From Aureococcus anophagefferens (Eukaryota; Sar; Pelagophyceae; Pelagomonadales; Pelagomonadaceae), in contig NW_008705564.1 of assembly GCF_000186865.1 (NCBI RefSeq), forward strand, positions 53,854-117,853: 64,000 nt of DNA, given 5' to 3'. The position numbers were made by a program, and so were the translations under genes. Under the pieces are notes generated by a model. The model was given only the letters and a program-made list of their open reading frames with translations. It ran no database searches and was not told where the DNA came from. How positions within the stretch are numbered: position 1 is the stretch's first letter; every line of letters starts with the position of its first letter. Positions 18,560-27,850 of the stretch are shown in pieces.

Positions 18560-20725
18560 ATGGCCGCGGCGGCGCTGCGCGTCGCGGTCGCGCTCGGCCT
18601 GGTTCGCCGCGCCGCGGGCGTGGGCGAGTTTCAGGACTGCATCGCCTGCGGGTCCAACAATTTGAACTGGAAGGACATGGACCACTGCGAGCGCTTCGAG
18701 CCGCTGTCGCAGATCGTCTCGTCGTCGAACTTCGAGGGGCGCCACGGCCACGCGAGCGTCGTCTTCCCCTACAACGACCGCCTCGCGCTGTGGGTCGTCG
18801 GCGGCCGCGGCATCGCGTACGAGAAGTGGAACTTCGAGGTCACGCACCGGCGGGCCGACGTCTGGGTCTACATCGTCGAGGACCAGCGGTGGCTGAAGAT
18901 GGAGAACCTGGAGGGCGACTTCTTCGCGCGGACCGACGAGGCGTTCCTCATGGAGGACGTGCTCGACCCGGGCGACGTCGCGCCGTTCTGGGAGCGCTTC
19001 GGCCACAGTCTCGACGTCTTCCCGGCGTTGAACGTGTCCGCGACGACGGGCGAGGTCATGGGCAAGATCAACGCCATGGTGCTCCTGGGGGGGTTCACGC
19101 CGCGGCCCGACAACGACGTGTGGATGTCCAAGGACGGCATCCGCTGGTTCCGCGTGGGCTACGCGCCCTGGACGGGGCGGGGCTACCACGCGACGGCCGT
19201 CTTCCGCGGGCGCCTGTACGTGATGGGGGGCAGCCCGCTGACGAACGACGTCTGGGCCGGCGACTTCAACACGACGGGCTCCGTCGAGACGCCCGCGGGG
19301 CGCCGCGACGTCTGGCGCATGTCCTGGGAGGCCATGGCGCCGGGCACGGGCTCCTTCGAGGCGCCCGAGACCTGGAGCATCTTGGACGACGCGCGGTGGT
19401 CGCCGCGCGCGGGCCACGGCGCGACGGTGCAATTCTCGATCCGCACGAACGAGAGCCGCGGCGAGACGCTGTATCTGACGGGCGGCCTCGCGTCCTGGCC
19501 CGAGGGCCACCCGCTCGAGGACGGCTACCGGGGCACGAACGACGTCTGGAAGACGGAGGACGGCGCGAACTGGACGCGCGTCGTCCGCGCCGCGCCGTGG
19601 GCCGCGCGCGCGTGGCACAGCCTCATCACCTGGACGGATTTGACGGACGTCTACGCGGACGTGTCCCTGGCCGCGCGCCAGCCGAACCAGAACGAGCCCG
19701 CGGCGCCGCGGATCTGGCTCGCGGGCGGCGGCTACGTCGGCAAGAAGGGCAACAGCGTCGTCGAGTTCGTCGACGCGTACTACGACCTCTGGTGGTCGCG
19801 CGACGGCGCGACGTGGACCCAGGTCGGGTCGTCCGAGGGCGCGGGCGACTACTTGTGCTCGTCGCTCGAGGTCTTCAAGCTCGACGAGAACAACTACGTC
19901 GGCAAGTACAGCCACACGATGGTGCCCTTCTGGCAGATCATACCGGATGCCCAGGTCTGCGAGACCGTGCAGTACAACCAGTACGGCTTCATCTCGGGCT
20001 GCGACGCGCTCCGGGGCGCGGACAGCGCCGAGGGCCCGCGGACGAACCGCATCGTCGTGCCCGCGCTCTACTTCATCGGCGGCGACCCGGGCTACCTCAA
20101 CGGCCAGAAGCTGTCGCCGTCCAAGGACGTGTACGTGTCGCGCGCGCCCGTGCTCTGCGAGGTCGACGGCCACAAGTGCCCGACGAAGGTCCGCGCGGAC
20201 GGCGGCGGGCTGGCCGTCGAGACGTTCCAGTACGACGGCGTCGACGACTCCTACCGGAGCCGCGTGAACTGGGATGGCAACAACGACAAGTCGCGGGGCG
20301 GCTTCTGCCCGGACCCCATGGCCGCGTGCCCCGACGGCAACCTCGCGACGTGCTCCGAGACGCAGGAGCAGGTCACGTTCTACGTCGCCGCGAACAACAC
20401 GGGCGATTTGGAGTACCCGGGGCCCCAGGGCTACGCGCCGCGCTACTCCATCGTCAACACGGACAACCGCTTCGCCTACACGGTCTACAACATCACCGAG
20501 TACGGATCCGACCAGCGCCACCCGCTCTCCATGGCCGGCATGTACGTCCACGAGGACAACGAGACGTCCTACCTCCAGGGCTTCGTCGCGCGCCTCGAGG
20601 GCTGCCGCTGCGCGGAGAACTTCGAGGGCGAGTACTGCGAATCCGGGCCCCTCGACGCCGCGCGCCGGCTCCGGCCGCGCGCGGCGGCCGCGGCCCTCGC
20701 GCTGCTCCTCGCGCGCCGCGCCTAA
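18560..20725 (+). CDS. Kelch-repeat ectoprotein with C-terminal EGF-like motif and membrane tail
   Basis: A 721-aa protein starting with a hydrophobic leader (ALRVAVALGLV) and then a Cys-containing segment. From about residue 45 to 480 there are Kelch-type blades, each with GRxxH/GH..., a GG doublet and a downstream W (RHGHASVVF...VVGGRG, RFGHSLDVF...LLGGF, GRGYHATAVF...MGG, RAGHGATVQF...TGGL, RAWHSLITW...AGGG). The C-terminal region has many Cys and ends with an EGF-like CRCAENFEGEYCESG followed by a short basic and hydrophobic segment that could be a membrane or GPI-type anchor. N-glycosylation sequons (NAT, NWT, NTT, NET) are frequent. This predicts a secreted or cell-surface beta-propeller. 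The ligand is unknown. Confidence 0.8.
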   Translation: MAAAALRVAVALGLVRRAAGVGEFQDCIACGSNNLNWKDMDHCERFEPLSQIVSSSNFEGRHGHASVVFPYNDRLALWVVGGRGIAYEKWNFEVTHRRADVWVYIVEDQRWLKMENLEGDFFARTDEAFLMEDVLDPGDVAPFWERFGHSLDVFPALNVSATTGEVMGKINAMVLLGGFTPRPDNDVWMSKDGIRWFRVGYAPWTGRGYHATAVFRGRLYVMGGSPLTNDVWAGDFNTTGSVETPAGRRDVWRMSWEAMAPGTGSFEAPETWSILDDARWSPRAGHGATVQFSIRTNESRGETLYLTGGLASWPEGHPLEDGYRGTNDVWKTEDGANWTRVVRAAPWAARAWHSLITWTDLTDVYADVSLAARQPNQNEPAAPRIWLAGGGYVGKKGNSVVEFVDAYYDLWWSRDGATWTQVGSSEGAGDYLCSSLEVFKLDENNYVGKYSHTMVPFWQIIPDAQVCETVQYNQYGFISGCDALRGADSAEGPRTNRIVVPALYFIGGDPGYLNGQKLSPSKDVYVSRAPVLCEVDGHKCPTKVRADGGGLAVETFQYDGVDDSYRSRVNWDGNNDKSRGGFCPDPMAACPDGNLATCSETQEQVTFYVAANNTGDLEYPGPQGYAPRYSIVNTDNRFAYTVYNITEYGSDQRHPLSMAGMYVHEDNETSYLQGFVARLEGCRCAENFEGEYCESGPLDAARRLRPRAAAAALALLLARRA

Positions 20726-20763
20726 GCCGCCTCCGGGGACCCGCGGGGTTAGCCGCGCGCGCC

Positions 20764-21216
20764 CTAGAGCGCGTCTCGCCGCGCGAACGTGTCCCGGTCC
20801 TCCCGGCGCCGCTTGACCTCGGCGAGCCGGTCCAGCGCCTTGAGGCTCGCCCGGGATCGCCGGACCTCGGCGACCTTGTCCATGGCGTCCTGCACCGTGC
20901 CCCGGGCCCGCGCGAGGGCGGCGTCGTGCACGGGCTGGCGCGCGTCCAGCCGCCGGTAGCCTCGCCTGTCGGCTTTCGCGGGATCCGGCTTCGCCCGCTC
21001 GCCCTCCTCCTGCACGTGGATCTCCGTCTTCGACACGGTTATTCGTCGGCCCCCCGTCCGTCGCTTCGCGTGGTCGACCTTCTGCTCCGTGGTCATCGAT
21101 TGGTACCTGCGCGGCGCGCGGCTCGAGACGCACACGCTGCGGCTCGAGTGGACGCCGGCGGCGCACTCCGTCGCCCGCGCCGCTGCCACGCACATCACGG
21201 CGAACATGCGACGCAT
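20764..21216 (-). CDS. Small basic, charged protein with N-terminal leader, unknown function
   Basis: A 150-aa frame. The chosen ATG (21216) opens MRRMFAVMCVAAARA, a short signal or transit-type leader. The rest is highly charged and Arg/Lys rich, with a likely helical or coiled-coil C-terminal half (VAEVRRSRASLKALDRLAEVKRR). No family was recognised. It is convergent with the Kelch gene (39 bp between the stops). Coding status is plausible but not certain. Confidence 0.45.
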   Translation of the reverse strand: MRRMFAVMCVAAARATECAAGVHSSRSVCVSSRAPRRYQSMTTEQKVDHAKRRTGGRRITVSKTEIHVQEEGERAKPDPAKADRRGYRRLDARQPVHDAALARARGTVQDAMDKVAEVRRSRASLKALDRLAEVKRRREDRDTFARRDAL

Positions 21217-21331
21217 GGCACGCCCACACGCCACGGCCGCGCACGTGCCGCGCGCGGCACCGCCGCGGCCAAGAGACGCTGCCCCGAGCAACGCGGCCCC
21301 CTATCGACTACTGGCTCCTTCACTGTTGCTT

Positions 21332-21473
21332 ATGTAAGGTAAAGCTGACTTTTATCGTCCGAGCCCCGGGCCGCCGACTCGAGGAGGTGCTCGAAGTTCG
21401 CGATGTAAGGTACAGCTGACTTTTATCGTCCGATGCCCGGCGGCTCGAGGAGGTGCTCGAAGGTCGCGATGAG
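21332..21473. repeat. 71-bp tandem duplication at the 3' end of the FkbM gene
   Basis: Two copies offset by 71 bp (starting ATGTAAGGTA at 21332 and 21403) share AGCTGACTTTTATCGTCCGA and the CTCGAGGAGGTGCTCGAAG block. The right copy contains the stop codon and last codons of the methyltransferase gene; the left copy is a diverged extra 3' end outside the frame. Confidence 0.85.
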
Positions 21474-22792
21474 GCGCGCGCAGTCGTTGATCGTGATGTT
21501 CCGCATGAAGCAGAGGTGGTCGCGGACGAGGTTCACGGTCCGGTCGCCCGCCGGGACGCGGACGCGGTACCAGGCGAGGGGCCCGGGCTCCGCGCCGGCC
21601 TCGGGGGGCTCGTCGAAGTAGCCCAGGGGCTCCTTGGCGTAGTAGAAGTTGAGCTGGCCGTCGACGTCGACCCAGGGCGACTGCTCGCCCGCGGGCGGCT
21701 GCGCGGCGAGCGCCGCGACGGCGACGTCGCGGCCGCCGTCGGAGCCGCCCTCGAAGCCCAGCCGGTCGAGGTGGTCCGCGCGGCCGCAGTCGAGGTCCGG
21801 CAAGGGCAGGGGCCTACCGAGCGCGACGGTGACGATGTCTCGTTGGTTTCCCACGCGAAATCTCTCAAAAATCGGCCACAGGACGCTGGCGGGGGCAGCG
21901 GCACGTCCGGCCGCGAGCCATAAAGATCAAAAGTAATGGTCGTGCGCGTCCGCAGCGCGTAGACCGCGGCGCACGTCTCCGCCACCGTCGCCTCGCGGTC
22001 GTACGCGTGCCGGTCGATGGGCGCGAGGACGCCGCAGCGCGGGTAGCCCCCGCCCGCCACGCTGCCCAGGATGATGTGCACATCGAAGCCGGCGCCGTAG
22101 AGCCGCGCGAGCGTCTCGAAGGCGCCGCCGCCCGCCGCGCACGCGCGCGCCGCGTCGTCCTCCACCGAGAGCTCGACGTAGACGAAGTCCGTCCGCCGCA
22201 GCGCGTCGGCGCCCCGGGCCAACGCGTCGGCCTCGGCGCCCTCGATGTCGAACTTGGCGAAGAGGACGCGGCCCGCGCCGCCGACGAGCGAGTCGTACGT
22301 CACGTCGTCCGGCACGAGGCCCTCGCGGACGTCGCGCGCGGTCGGCGCGAAGCCGTTCAAGCCCAGGGACACGCGGACGAGCTGGGCGAAGCTCGGGTTC
22401 GCGTCGACGCTCCGCGTGTCGCAGCCGTGCGCGCGCGCGAGGAGCGTGAAGTAGCCGACGTGCGAGCCGACGTCCGCGACGAGCGCGCCGCCGCCGCAAT
22501 ACCTGGCGAAGATGCCCGACGCGATGACGCTCTCCGCGCCGCCCCAGCGGCCGCGGAACCAGAGCGACGCGGACACGACGCCGAACGCCTCCTCGGCCCA
22601 GGCCTCGGGCCCGACGGGCGCCGCGACCCAGAAGGCCGCGCCGCCGGTCTCGTGGTTCGCGCCGATGCGCCGCACGCCGACGCGCGCGCCGACGCCCCAG
22701 CCGACGCCCTCGAGCCCCGTCGACGCCGCCGCGTCGTCGTCGATGGAGTTCGCGAGCGCGCAGGCCGCGAGGCAGCCCCAGAGCTGCTTCAT
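21423..22792 (-). CDS. FkbM-type methyltransferase-like protein, two exons
   Basis: Exon 1 is 22792-21897 and exon 2 is 21813-21423, giving 428 aa. The N-terminus (QLWGCLAACALANS) is a likely signal peptide. Residues about 100-230 have the SAM-binding motif VADVGSHVGYFTLLA, an acidic post-I residue (SVDANPSF) and an FDIEGAE segment typical of FkbM proteins. A long C-terminal region past the intron has no recognised domain. FkbM enzymes O-methylate sugars or polyketides; a secretory-pathway substrate is inferred from the leader. The 83-nt intron begins GC and ends AG; an 8-bp duplication (GCCCCCGC/GCCCCTGC) marks its two ends, and splicing at the duplication gives a continuous frame. Confidence 0.7.
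21814..21896 (-). mobile_element. Introner-like element acting as a GC-AG intron (FkbM gene)
   Basis: On the minus strand: target copy GCCCCCGC (21896-21889), element CAGCGTCCTGTGGCCG...CTCGGTAG (21888-21814), second target copy GCCCCTGC (21813-21806). It is clearly homologous to the elements at 28516 and 54765. The 5' splice site GC lies in the first target copy and the 3' AG is the element end. Confidence 0.8.
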
Positions 22793-22959
22793 GCTGCCGT
22801 GAGGGCAATAAAAATTCAACTACACGTCAAGACGTGGTAAACATTAGCGTGGTCCGACGGCCGTCGCGAGGCGCGAGCCGGCCGCAGGACTCGCCTCGAC
22901 GCGTCTCTAAACGTATTGGGCCCGGGGGGAACCGCGGGAACTCGCCGGGGTTTTGAGGC

Positions 22960-23715
22960 ATGTCTTCGGCCCTGGACCCGCTGCCAACACCAGGTCCTCA
23001 TGAGACTGAGGCCGATTTGCGCAGTCTGCGTCTGTGTCATGCCGCCAGAGACGGAGATATCGACCAGATGCGTGCGCTGTTGGCGGAGGGAGCGCAGGTT
23101 AATTGGTTTTCACGACCGCCTCTGAAAGTGGCTGTGTTGGGTCGCCAACTAGCTGCGGTACAATGGTTGCTCAAAAGTGGAGCCGACGTCAACGTACCGC
23201 GCAGGAAGTCGCAAGAAGAGCCCGCGCTTCACGCAGCCGTAAGAGGCGGAGACGATGAGATAATGAGTATTTTGTTAGCGGCTGGCGGGGACGTGCACGC
23301 CAAGTGGAACGGGGCCACCGCGCTGCACCATGTCGCTCATTCGCGCGCGAAACCCGCGCGCTGCGCAGAGCTACTGCTCTCGTACGGTGCGCGCCCCGAT
23401 GACTCTGGCGATATTTTGAGGACGCCCCTCTGGTTCGCAACTTGGAACCGTCGCCGCGACCTGGTCAAGATCCTCCTCCGCGCCGGCGCGCGAATGATCG
23501 CCGTCGCAGACCTGCCCAGCCGACACTCCGCCAACGCTTCCGCTTTCGAGGTGCTGGACGCCGTCCGAGCCGCCGGCGGATGGCCGGAATACGTCGTCGC
23601 GCACCGCCGCGTTCTCGCCGGCTTGGTCTCCAAGCTCAGCACCCGTCGCCCTCTCCGCCTCGACGCCGCGAGCCGCGTCGTCGCCTTCTACTGCCCCCCG
23701 GTTCTAAGAGGTTAG
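22960..23715 (+). CDS. Ankyrin-repeat protein
   Basis: A 251-aa protein starting at the ATG at 22960. Four to five ankyrin repeats run from about residue 20 to 180 (LCHAARDGDIDQMRALLAEGA, then LKVAVLGRQLAAVQWLL, ALHAAVRGGDDEIMSILL, ALHHVAHSR, LWFATWNRRRDLVKILLRAG). A C-terminal segment begins VLDAVRAAGGWPEY and ends with a hydrophobic strand (VVAFYC). The same C-terminal layout (AVRAAGGW.xY, Arg/Leu-rich helix, closing strand) occurs in the ankyrin gene at 43535-44206, so these are two members of one local family. It is probably a protein-interaction module; the partner is unknown. Confidence 0.8.
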   Translation: MSSALDPLPTPGPHETEADLRSLRLCHAARDGDIDQMRALLAEGAQVNWFSRPPLKVAVLGRQLAAVQWLLKSGADVNVPRRKSQEEPALHAAVRGGDDEIMSILLAAGGDVHAKWNGATALHHVAHSRAKPARCAELLLSYGARPDDSGDILRTPLWFATWNRRRDLVKILLRAGARMIAVADLPSRHSANASAFEVLDAVRAAGGWPEYVVAHRRVLAGLVSKLSTRRPLRLDAASRVVAFYCPPVLRG

Positions 23716-23756
23716 GACGGCGAACCGCCTGGGCACTTCGATGACGGCGTTTTACC

Positions 23757-25217
23757 CTAGTAGCCGAGTACGAGGTCCGCGCCCGCGTCGAGGACCGAGG
23801 GGTGGGCCGTCTTCTCGAAGACCGAGGGCCGCGTGCCCTTGGGGTCGACCTTGGCGCGCGTCGCCGGGTCCAGCGTGCCGTAGACGGCGTCGTAGGTCGC
23901 CTTGTCGACGAACGACGACGAGTAGAGCATCTTGATGCCGCCGTGCTTCTTGAGGCACAGGTCGTCGATGCGCTTCGTCTCGGCCATGGCGTCGGCGAAG
24001 GAGACGTCGATCTCCGTGTAGGTGCCGAGGTTCAGGTAGAAGTCCTCCTTCGCCGTCGGGTAGTGCGTCGCGAAGTTGCCGCCCGTGCCCACGGGCAACA
24101 GCATGTAGGGCACGTTCGGCCGGTGGACGAGGGTCTTCGTCGCCTCGGCGACGAAGTCGACGGCCCGGGACCAGGGCACGGCCCAGTCCTGGACGAAGGG
24201 CTGGCCCATGGGCTTCCAGAGCGTCTCGAGCCGGTGCCACGCCTTGATGACCCGGAGGCTCCGGAGCCACTTGTACGTCGACGACGTCCGCAGCTTCCGC
24301 GGCACGAGGTACCTCACGAGCCAGCCGCCGGCGTCGACGGGGATGTTCCAGAACCAGTCCGGGTCCCAGCGGAAGTAGTACGTCTCCGCGGCCATCCGCA
24401 GCGTCCCCTCCTCGCGGACGGCCTTCCAGTAGATGTCGAGCCCGTCGAAGCGCCGCAGCGTCTCGCCCGCCCGCTGTTCCGCGTAGTCGGACACGGTCAC
24501 CGTGACGCGGTCCGGCGCCCACCACAGGCCCTCGACGAACTCGTGGCTCGCCGCGGCCTTTCGCATCGCGTCGGCCGCGTCGGCGAAGGAGCCGTAGACG
24601 GTCGTCGTCGCCGCGACGACGGGCTTCGACGGCGTCAGCCGCAGGGTCGCCCGCAGCACGTACCCCAGCGTCCCGTAGGAGTTGGGCAGCGCGTGGAAGA
24701 CGTCCGCGTGCTCGCCGTCCGGGCCGCACGCGAGGATCGCGCCGCCGGGCGACAGCACCTCCGCGGAGACGAGCGCCTCGTGGAACCAGCCGTGGCGGAA
24801 GGAGCCGGACTCGATGCCGACGCCGGAGATGGCGCCGCCGACGGTGATGTGCTTGAGCTCGGGCACGATGGGCAGCCGGTAGCCGAGCGGCTCGAGATGC
24901 GCGACGACCGTCTCCATGGTCGCGAGGCCCTCGACGTGCGCGACGGGCCCGCCGGGCGCGTCGGCGTCGACGCCGATGACCCCGTCGAAGCCGCTGAGGT
25001 CCACGCGCGCGCCGCTCGGCGCGTCGGCGCCCTTGACGCGGTGGTACTCGAAGCGGTTGCCCGTCGTCGTCTTCTTGATGGAGGCGAAGCCCTGGGCCGC
25101 GCCCGACGCCACGAGGTCCGCGACCTTGTCGTCGTAGCTCCGGCGCGGCGGCGCGGACTGCCGGCTGCAGAGGATGGCGCCCATCGCCACCAACGCGGCG
25201 AGTTTCACCAACAGCAT
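23757..25217 (-). CDS. FAD-linked oxidoreductase, DHCR24/DWF1-like
   Basis: A 486-aa protein with an N-terminal hydrophobic anchor (LLVKLAALVAMGAIL). The FAD-binding PCMH-type domain is visible as a GVDADAPGGPVAHVEGLATM strand pair, followed by LPIVPELKHITVGGAI and GVGIESGSFRHG, which match the sterol delta-24 reductase signature (LPVLPELDDLTVGG, GTGIESSSH). The C-terminal half has VQDWAVPW and long aromatic stretches, also as in DHCR24/DWF1. These ER enzymes reduce or isomerise the delta-24 double bond of sterol precursors. Assignment to the family is good; the exact sterol substrate is inference. The stop at 23757 is 42 bp from the convergent ankyrin gene end. Confidence 0.75.
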   Translation of the reverse strand: MLLVKLAALVAMGAILCSRQSAPPRRSYDDKVADLVASGAAQGFASIKKTTTGNRFEYHRVKGADAPSGARVDLSGFDGVIGVDADAPGGPVAHVEGLATMETVVAHLEPLGYRLPIVPELKHITVGGAISGVGIESGSFRHGWFHEALVSAEVLSPGGAILACGPDGEHADVFHALPNSYGTLGYVLRATLRLTPSKPVVAATTTVYGSFADAADAMRKAAASHEFVEGLWWAPDRVTVTVSDYAEQRAGETLRRFDGLDIYWKAVREEGTLRMAAETYYFRWDPDWFWNIPVDAGGWLVRYLVPRKLRTSSTYKWLRSLRVIKAWHRLETLWKPMGQPFVQDWAVPWSRAVDFVAEATKTLVHRPNVPYMLLPVGTGGNFATHYPTAKEDFYLNLGTYTEIDVSFADAMAETKRIDDLCLKKHGGIKMLYSSSFVDKATYDAVYGTLDPATRAKVDPKGTRPSVFEKTAHPSVLDAGADLVLGY

Positions 25218-25359
25218 CGATGGCGCTGCGTGCTAATTCACGGCACCGTCGCGTTCTTGACGAGATCTTGACGCTTCTAATTCGGGGCTGCTATCCAATG
25301 GCCGCCGGGCCGTAGCATAGCTGGCTGCGAGACCGGACTGAGACGGACCGCAGCAGAGC

Positions 25360-27702
25360 ATGGCCTCCGAGAACCCGCTCGTCGTGCTGCTGCACGCGCT
25401 CGTCGTCATCGCGCTCGTCCACGCCCTCGGCTTCTGGTTCAAGTGGTCCGGAAGGCTCGATGCCTCCGTGGAAAAAGGCCTCAGCGCCTTCCTGTTCAAC
25501 GTGTCGCTGCCGGCGCTGCTCTTCAAGTCCATCGCGACGATGCGCTTCGGCAGCATCAACGGCCGCATCTTCGTCGGCGTGCTCCTCGCCAAGGCGCTCC
25601 TCGCGGCGGTCTGCCGCGTCGTCGCGCGCTGCGTCTACGGGCCCTCGGCCATGGGCGCCGTCGCGGGCCTCTTCGCGACGAACAGCGACGATCTAGCGCT
25701 GGGGCTGCCCTGCTTCACGGCGCTCTTCGGCGCCGAGAAGGCGCAGCTGCTCTACGCGCTCTGCGCGACGCAGTCGCTTACCCTGAACCCGGCGCTCTTC
25801 GTCGCGCTCGGCGTCGGCGCGCGGGCCGAGCCGGCGACGAAGGCGCGGCGCTGGCGCCGCCTCCTCGCCGTCGCCCGGTCGACGGCGCGGGGGCTGTTGG
25901 CGAACCCGCTCGTGCTCGGCGTCGCCGTCGGCCTCTTTTACAACGGCGCCTTCCGGCTCCAGGCCGCCGCGCGCGGCCGGCCCGCGCCGCCGGCCCTGCC
26001 GACGATCTTGGACGACTTCGTCGCGGTCCTGGGCGCCGCCTTCACGCCCTGCGTCCTCTTCGTCGCCGGCGCGTCGATCGTCGACTCCTACGCGTTCGCG
26101 TTCGGCGGCGGCGCCCGCGCGACGGAATCGGACGACGGCGCGTCCGCGCTGCGGCGCGTCGCGAGCCCCCTCGCGCTCGTCATCATCAAGATCGTCGCGC
26201 TGCCGCTCGCGGCGCGCTTCATCGTCGAGGCGCTCGGTGCGTCCGTGGCCGCGCAGGACTACGTTTTTTTATACGGCGTCCTCCCGACGGCGAACGCGGT
26301 GCTCGCGATCGTCCGCGGCGTCGGCGTCGACGGCCCCGCGGAGCAGCTCGTCGCGACGGCGCTCCTGCTCTGCAAGCCCCTGAGCTTCGTGGCGCTCTTC
26401 GGCTGCGCGGCCCTCGTGTCCGCGCGCGACGACGTCCAGGACGTCTTGGCGACCGCGGCGTCGACGCTCGCGGTCTTCTCCGTCGGCGCGGGGTGCTGGG
26501 TCCTCTTCGGGCGGGCCGTCGTGCACGCGCGGGGGGGTCGCAGCTCGCGCGCCTTCCGCGACGCGCACATCGCCGCGGCGCTCGCGATTTTGCACGGCTC
26601 GACGTACCTCGCCGTCGCCGCGACGTCGACGCGGTCCTTCGTCGAGGGCCGCGGCGGCGGCTGCGGGCGGCGGCGCGCGCTGTTCACGGTCGTGTCCGTG
26701 CCCCGCTGGGCCTGTGACGCCTTCCTCGTCTGCGTGGCCCTCGACGCGGCCGCGGCCGCGCGGCGCCGCGCGGCCGCGAAGCGCGAGACGCTCGAGGCCG
26801 CGGGGACGGTCGACGCCGCGGCGACGGTCGAGGCCGCAGGGACGGTCGACGCCGCGGCGACGACGAGCGCGGTCCACGCCGCGCGCGCCGGTGGCGAGGT
26901 GGCCGACGCAGCCGTCGCGGCGCCGCCGTCGCCGCCGGCGTCGACGCGGAGCCGCGGCGGCTCGGAGCGGAGCTCGGCCGGGCGCGGGCGGCCGTCGAAG
27001 CTCGGGGCCCGCGTCGCGCTGTCGGCGGCCGTCGCGCTGGGCGCGACGCTGCCCTGGACCGCGCGCTGCGCGCCCCTCGCGCGGTCCGAGCGCGCCGCGG
27101 CGCTCCTCGTGCCCTTCGGGCGCGCGCAGGAGCGGACGTACGCGGCGCTCTACGCCGCGGGGGCCGCGGTCGTCGCGCTCTGCCTGCGGCCCATCTTCCT
27201 CGACGCGGGCGGCGACCGGCGCACGGGCGACACGCTGCGCATCGGGAGCCTGCTCGTCGTCGCGCTCCTGCGCTTCGTCGCGGGCGCGTCGCTCATGACG
27301 TCGGTGCTCCACGAGGCGAGCCTGGGCCGCACGTCGGCGTTCCTCTACCTGTTCTTCGCGGTGCTGGGCCACGGCCAGGGCATCTGCGTGGCGCTCCTCT
27401 TCGGCTTCGCGCCCGACGTGCTCGAGGCCCTCGCGGCGCTCGGCGGCGTGCTCCCGAGCCTCCGGGCCGTTACGACGCGGACCCGGATCTCGCGCTCGCG
27501 CGCTGGAACTTCGGCACGGCGAAGGACTTGTTGTTCCGGCGCGCGCGCGCGCCGCCGCGCGCTCCGCGCGTCCATCGTCGAGCTGCGCAACTCCGTCTCG
27601 CCGCGCGTGCCCCGGACCGACTCCGACGCGTCCCTCGACTCCCTCGAGGACGCCGCGCGCCGCTCGGAAATCGCCGCGGGCAACCTGCTGCCCCTCTGGT
27701 AA
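25360..27702 (+). CDS. PIN-like/GPR155 (LYCHOS)-like multipass transporter
   Basis: A 780-aa polytopic protein. The N-terminal half (about 10 membrane segments) matches the auxin-efflux/PIN fold: a paired NPLVVLLHALVVIALVHALGF helix, LPALLFKSIATM, and the cross-over helix with TNSDDLALGLP, which resembles the SNDFALG motif of GPR155. After about residue 340 a second set of 7 or so hydrophobic helices follows, again as in GPR155. A low-complexity Ala/Thr insertion (AAGTVDAAATVEAAGTVDA, about residues 478-500) sits in a loop. No C-terminal DEP domain was recognised. Animal GPR155 is a lysosomal cholesterol sensor; here only the transporter/receptor-like architecture is supported. It is followed 148 bp later by a channel gene on the same strand. 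Confidence 0.7.
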   Translation: MASENPLVVLLHALVVIALVHALGFWFKWSGRLDASVEKGLSAFLFNVSLPALLFKSIATMRFGSINGRIFVGVLLAKALLAAVCRVVARCVYGPSAMGAVAGLFATNSDDLALGLPCFTALFGAEKAQLLYALCATQSLTLNPALFVALGVGARAEPATKARRWRRLLAVARSTARGLLANPLVLGVAVGLFYNGAFRLQAAARGRPAPPALPTILDDFVAVLGAAFTPCVLFVAGASIVDSYAFAFGGGARATESDDGASALRRVASPLALVIIKIVALPLAARFIVEALGASVAAQDYVFLYGVLPTANAVLAIVRGVGVDGPAEQLVATALLLCKPLSFVALFGCAALVSARDDVQDVLATAASTLAVFSVGAGCWVLFGRAVVHARGGRSSRAFRDAHIAAALAILHGSTYLAVAATSTRSFVEGRGGGCGRRRALFTVVSVPRWACDAFLVCVALDAAAAARRRAAAKRETLEAAGTVDAAATVEAAGTVDAAATTSAVHAARAGGEVADAAVAAPPSPPASTRSRGGSERSSAGRGRPSKLGARVALSAAVALGATLPWTARCAPLARSERAAALLVPFGRAQERTYAALYAAGAAVVALCLRPIFLDAGGDRRTGDTLRIGSLLVVALLRFVAGASLMTSVLHEASLGRTSAFLYLFFAVLGHGQGICVALLFGFAPDVLEALAALGGVLPSLRAVTTRTRISRSRAGTSARRRTCCSGARARRRALRASIVELRNSVSPRVPRTDSDASLDSLEDAARRSEIAAGNLLPLW

Positions 27703-27850
27703 CGGCATCTTGCACTTCAAGTGCTTTTGCTGGCATCCTCGAGTTTCGCGTGCCATCCTCGAGCACTTCGCCGCAAAATTCGCCAGCAGATCCCAGCTCT
27801 GGGCAGCCTCGCCGCCGGCCGCGCGAACGATTCTCGCGCACCTCACGGTC

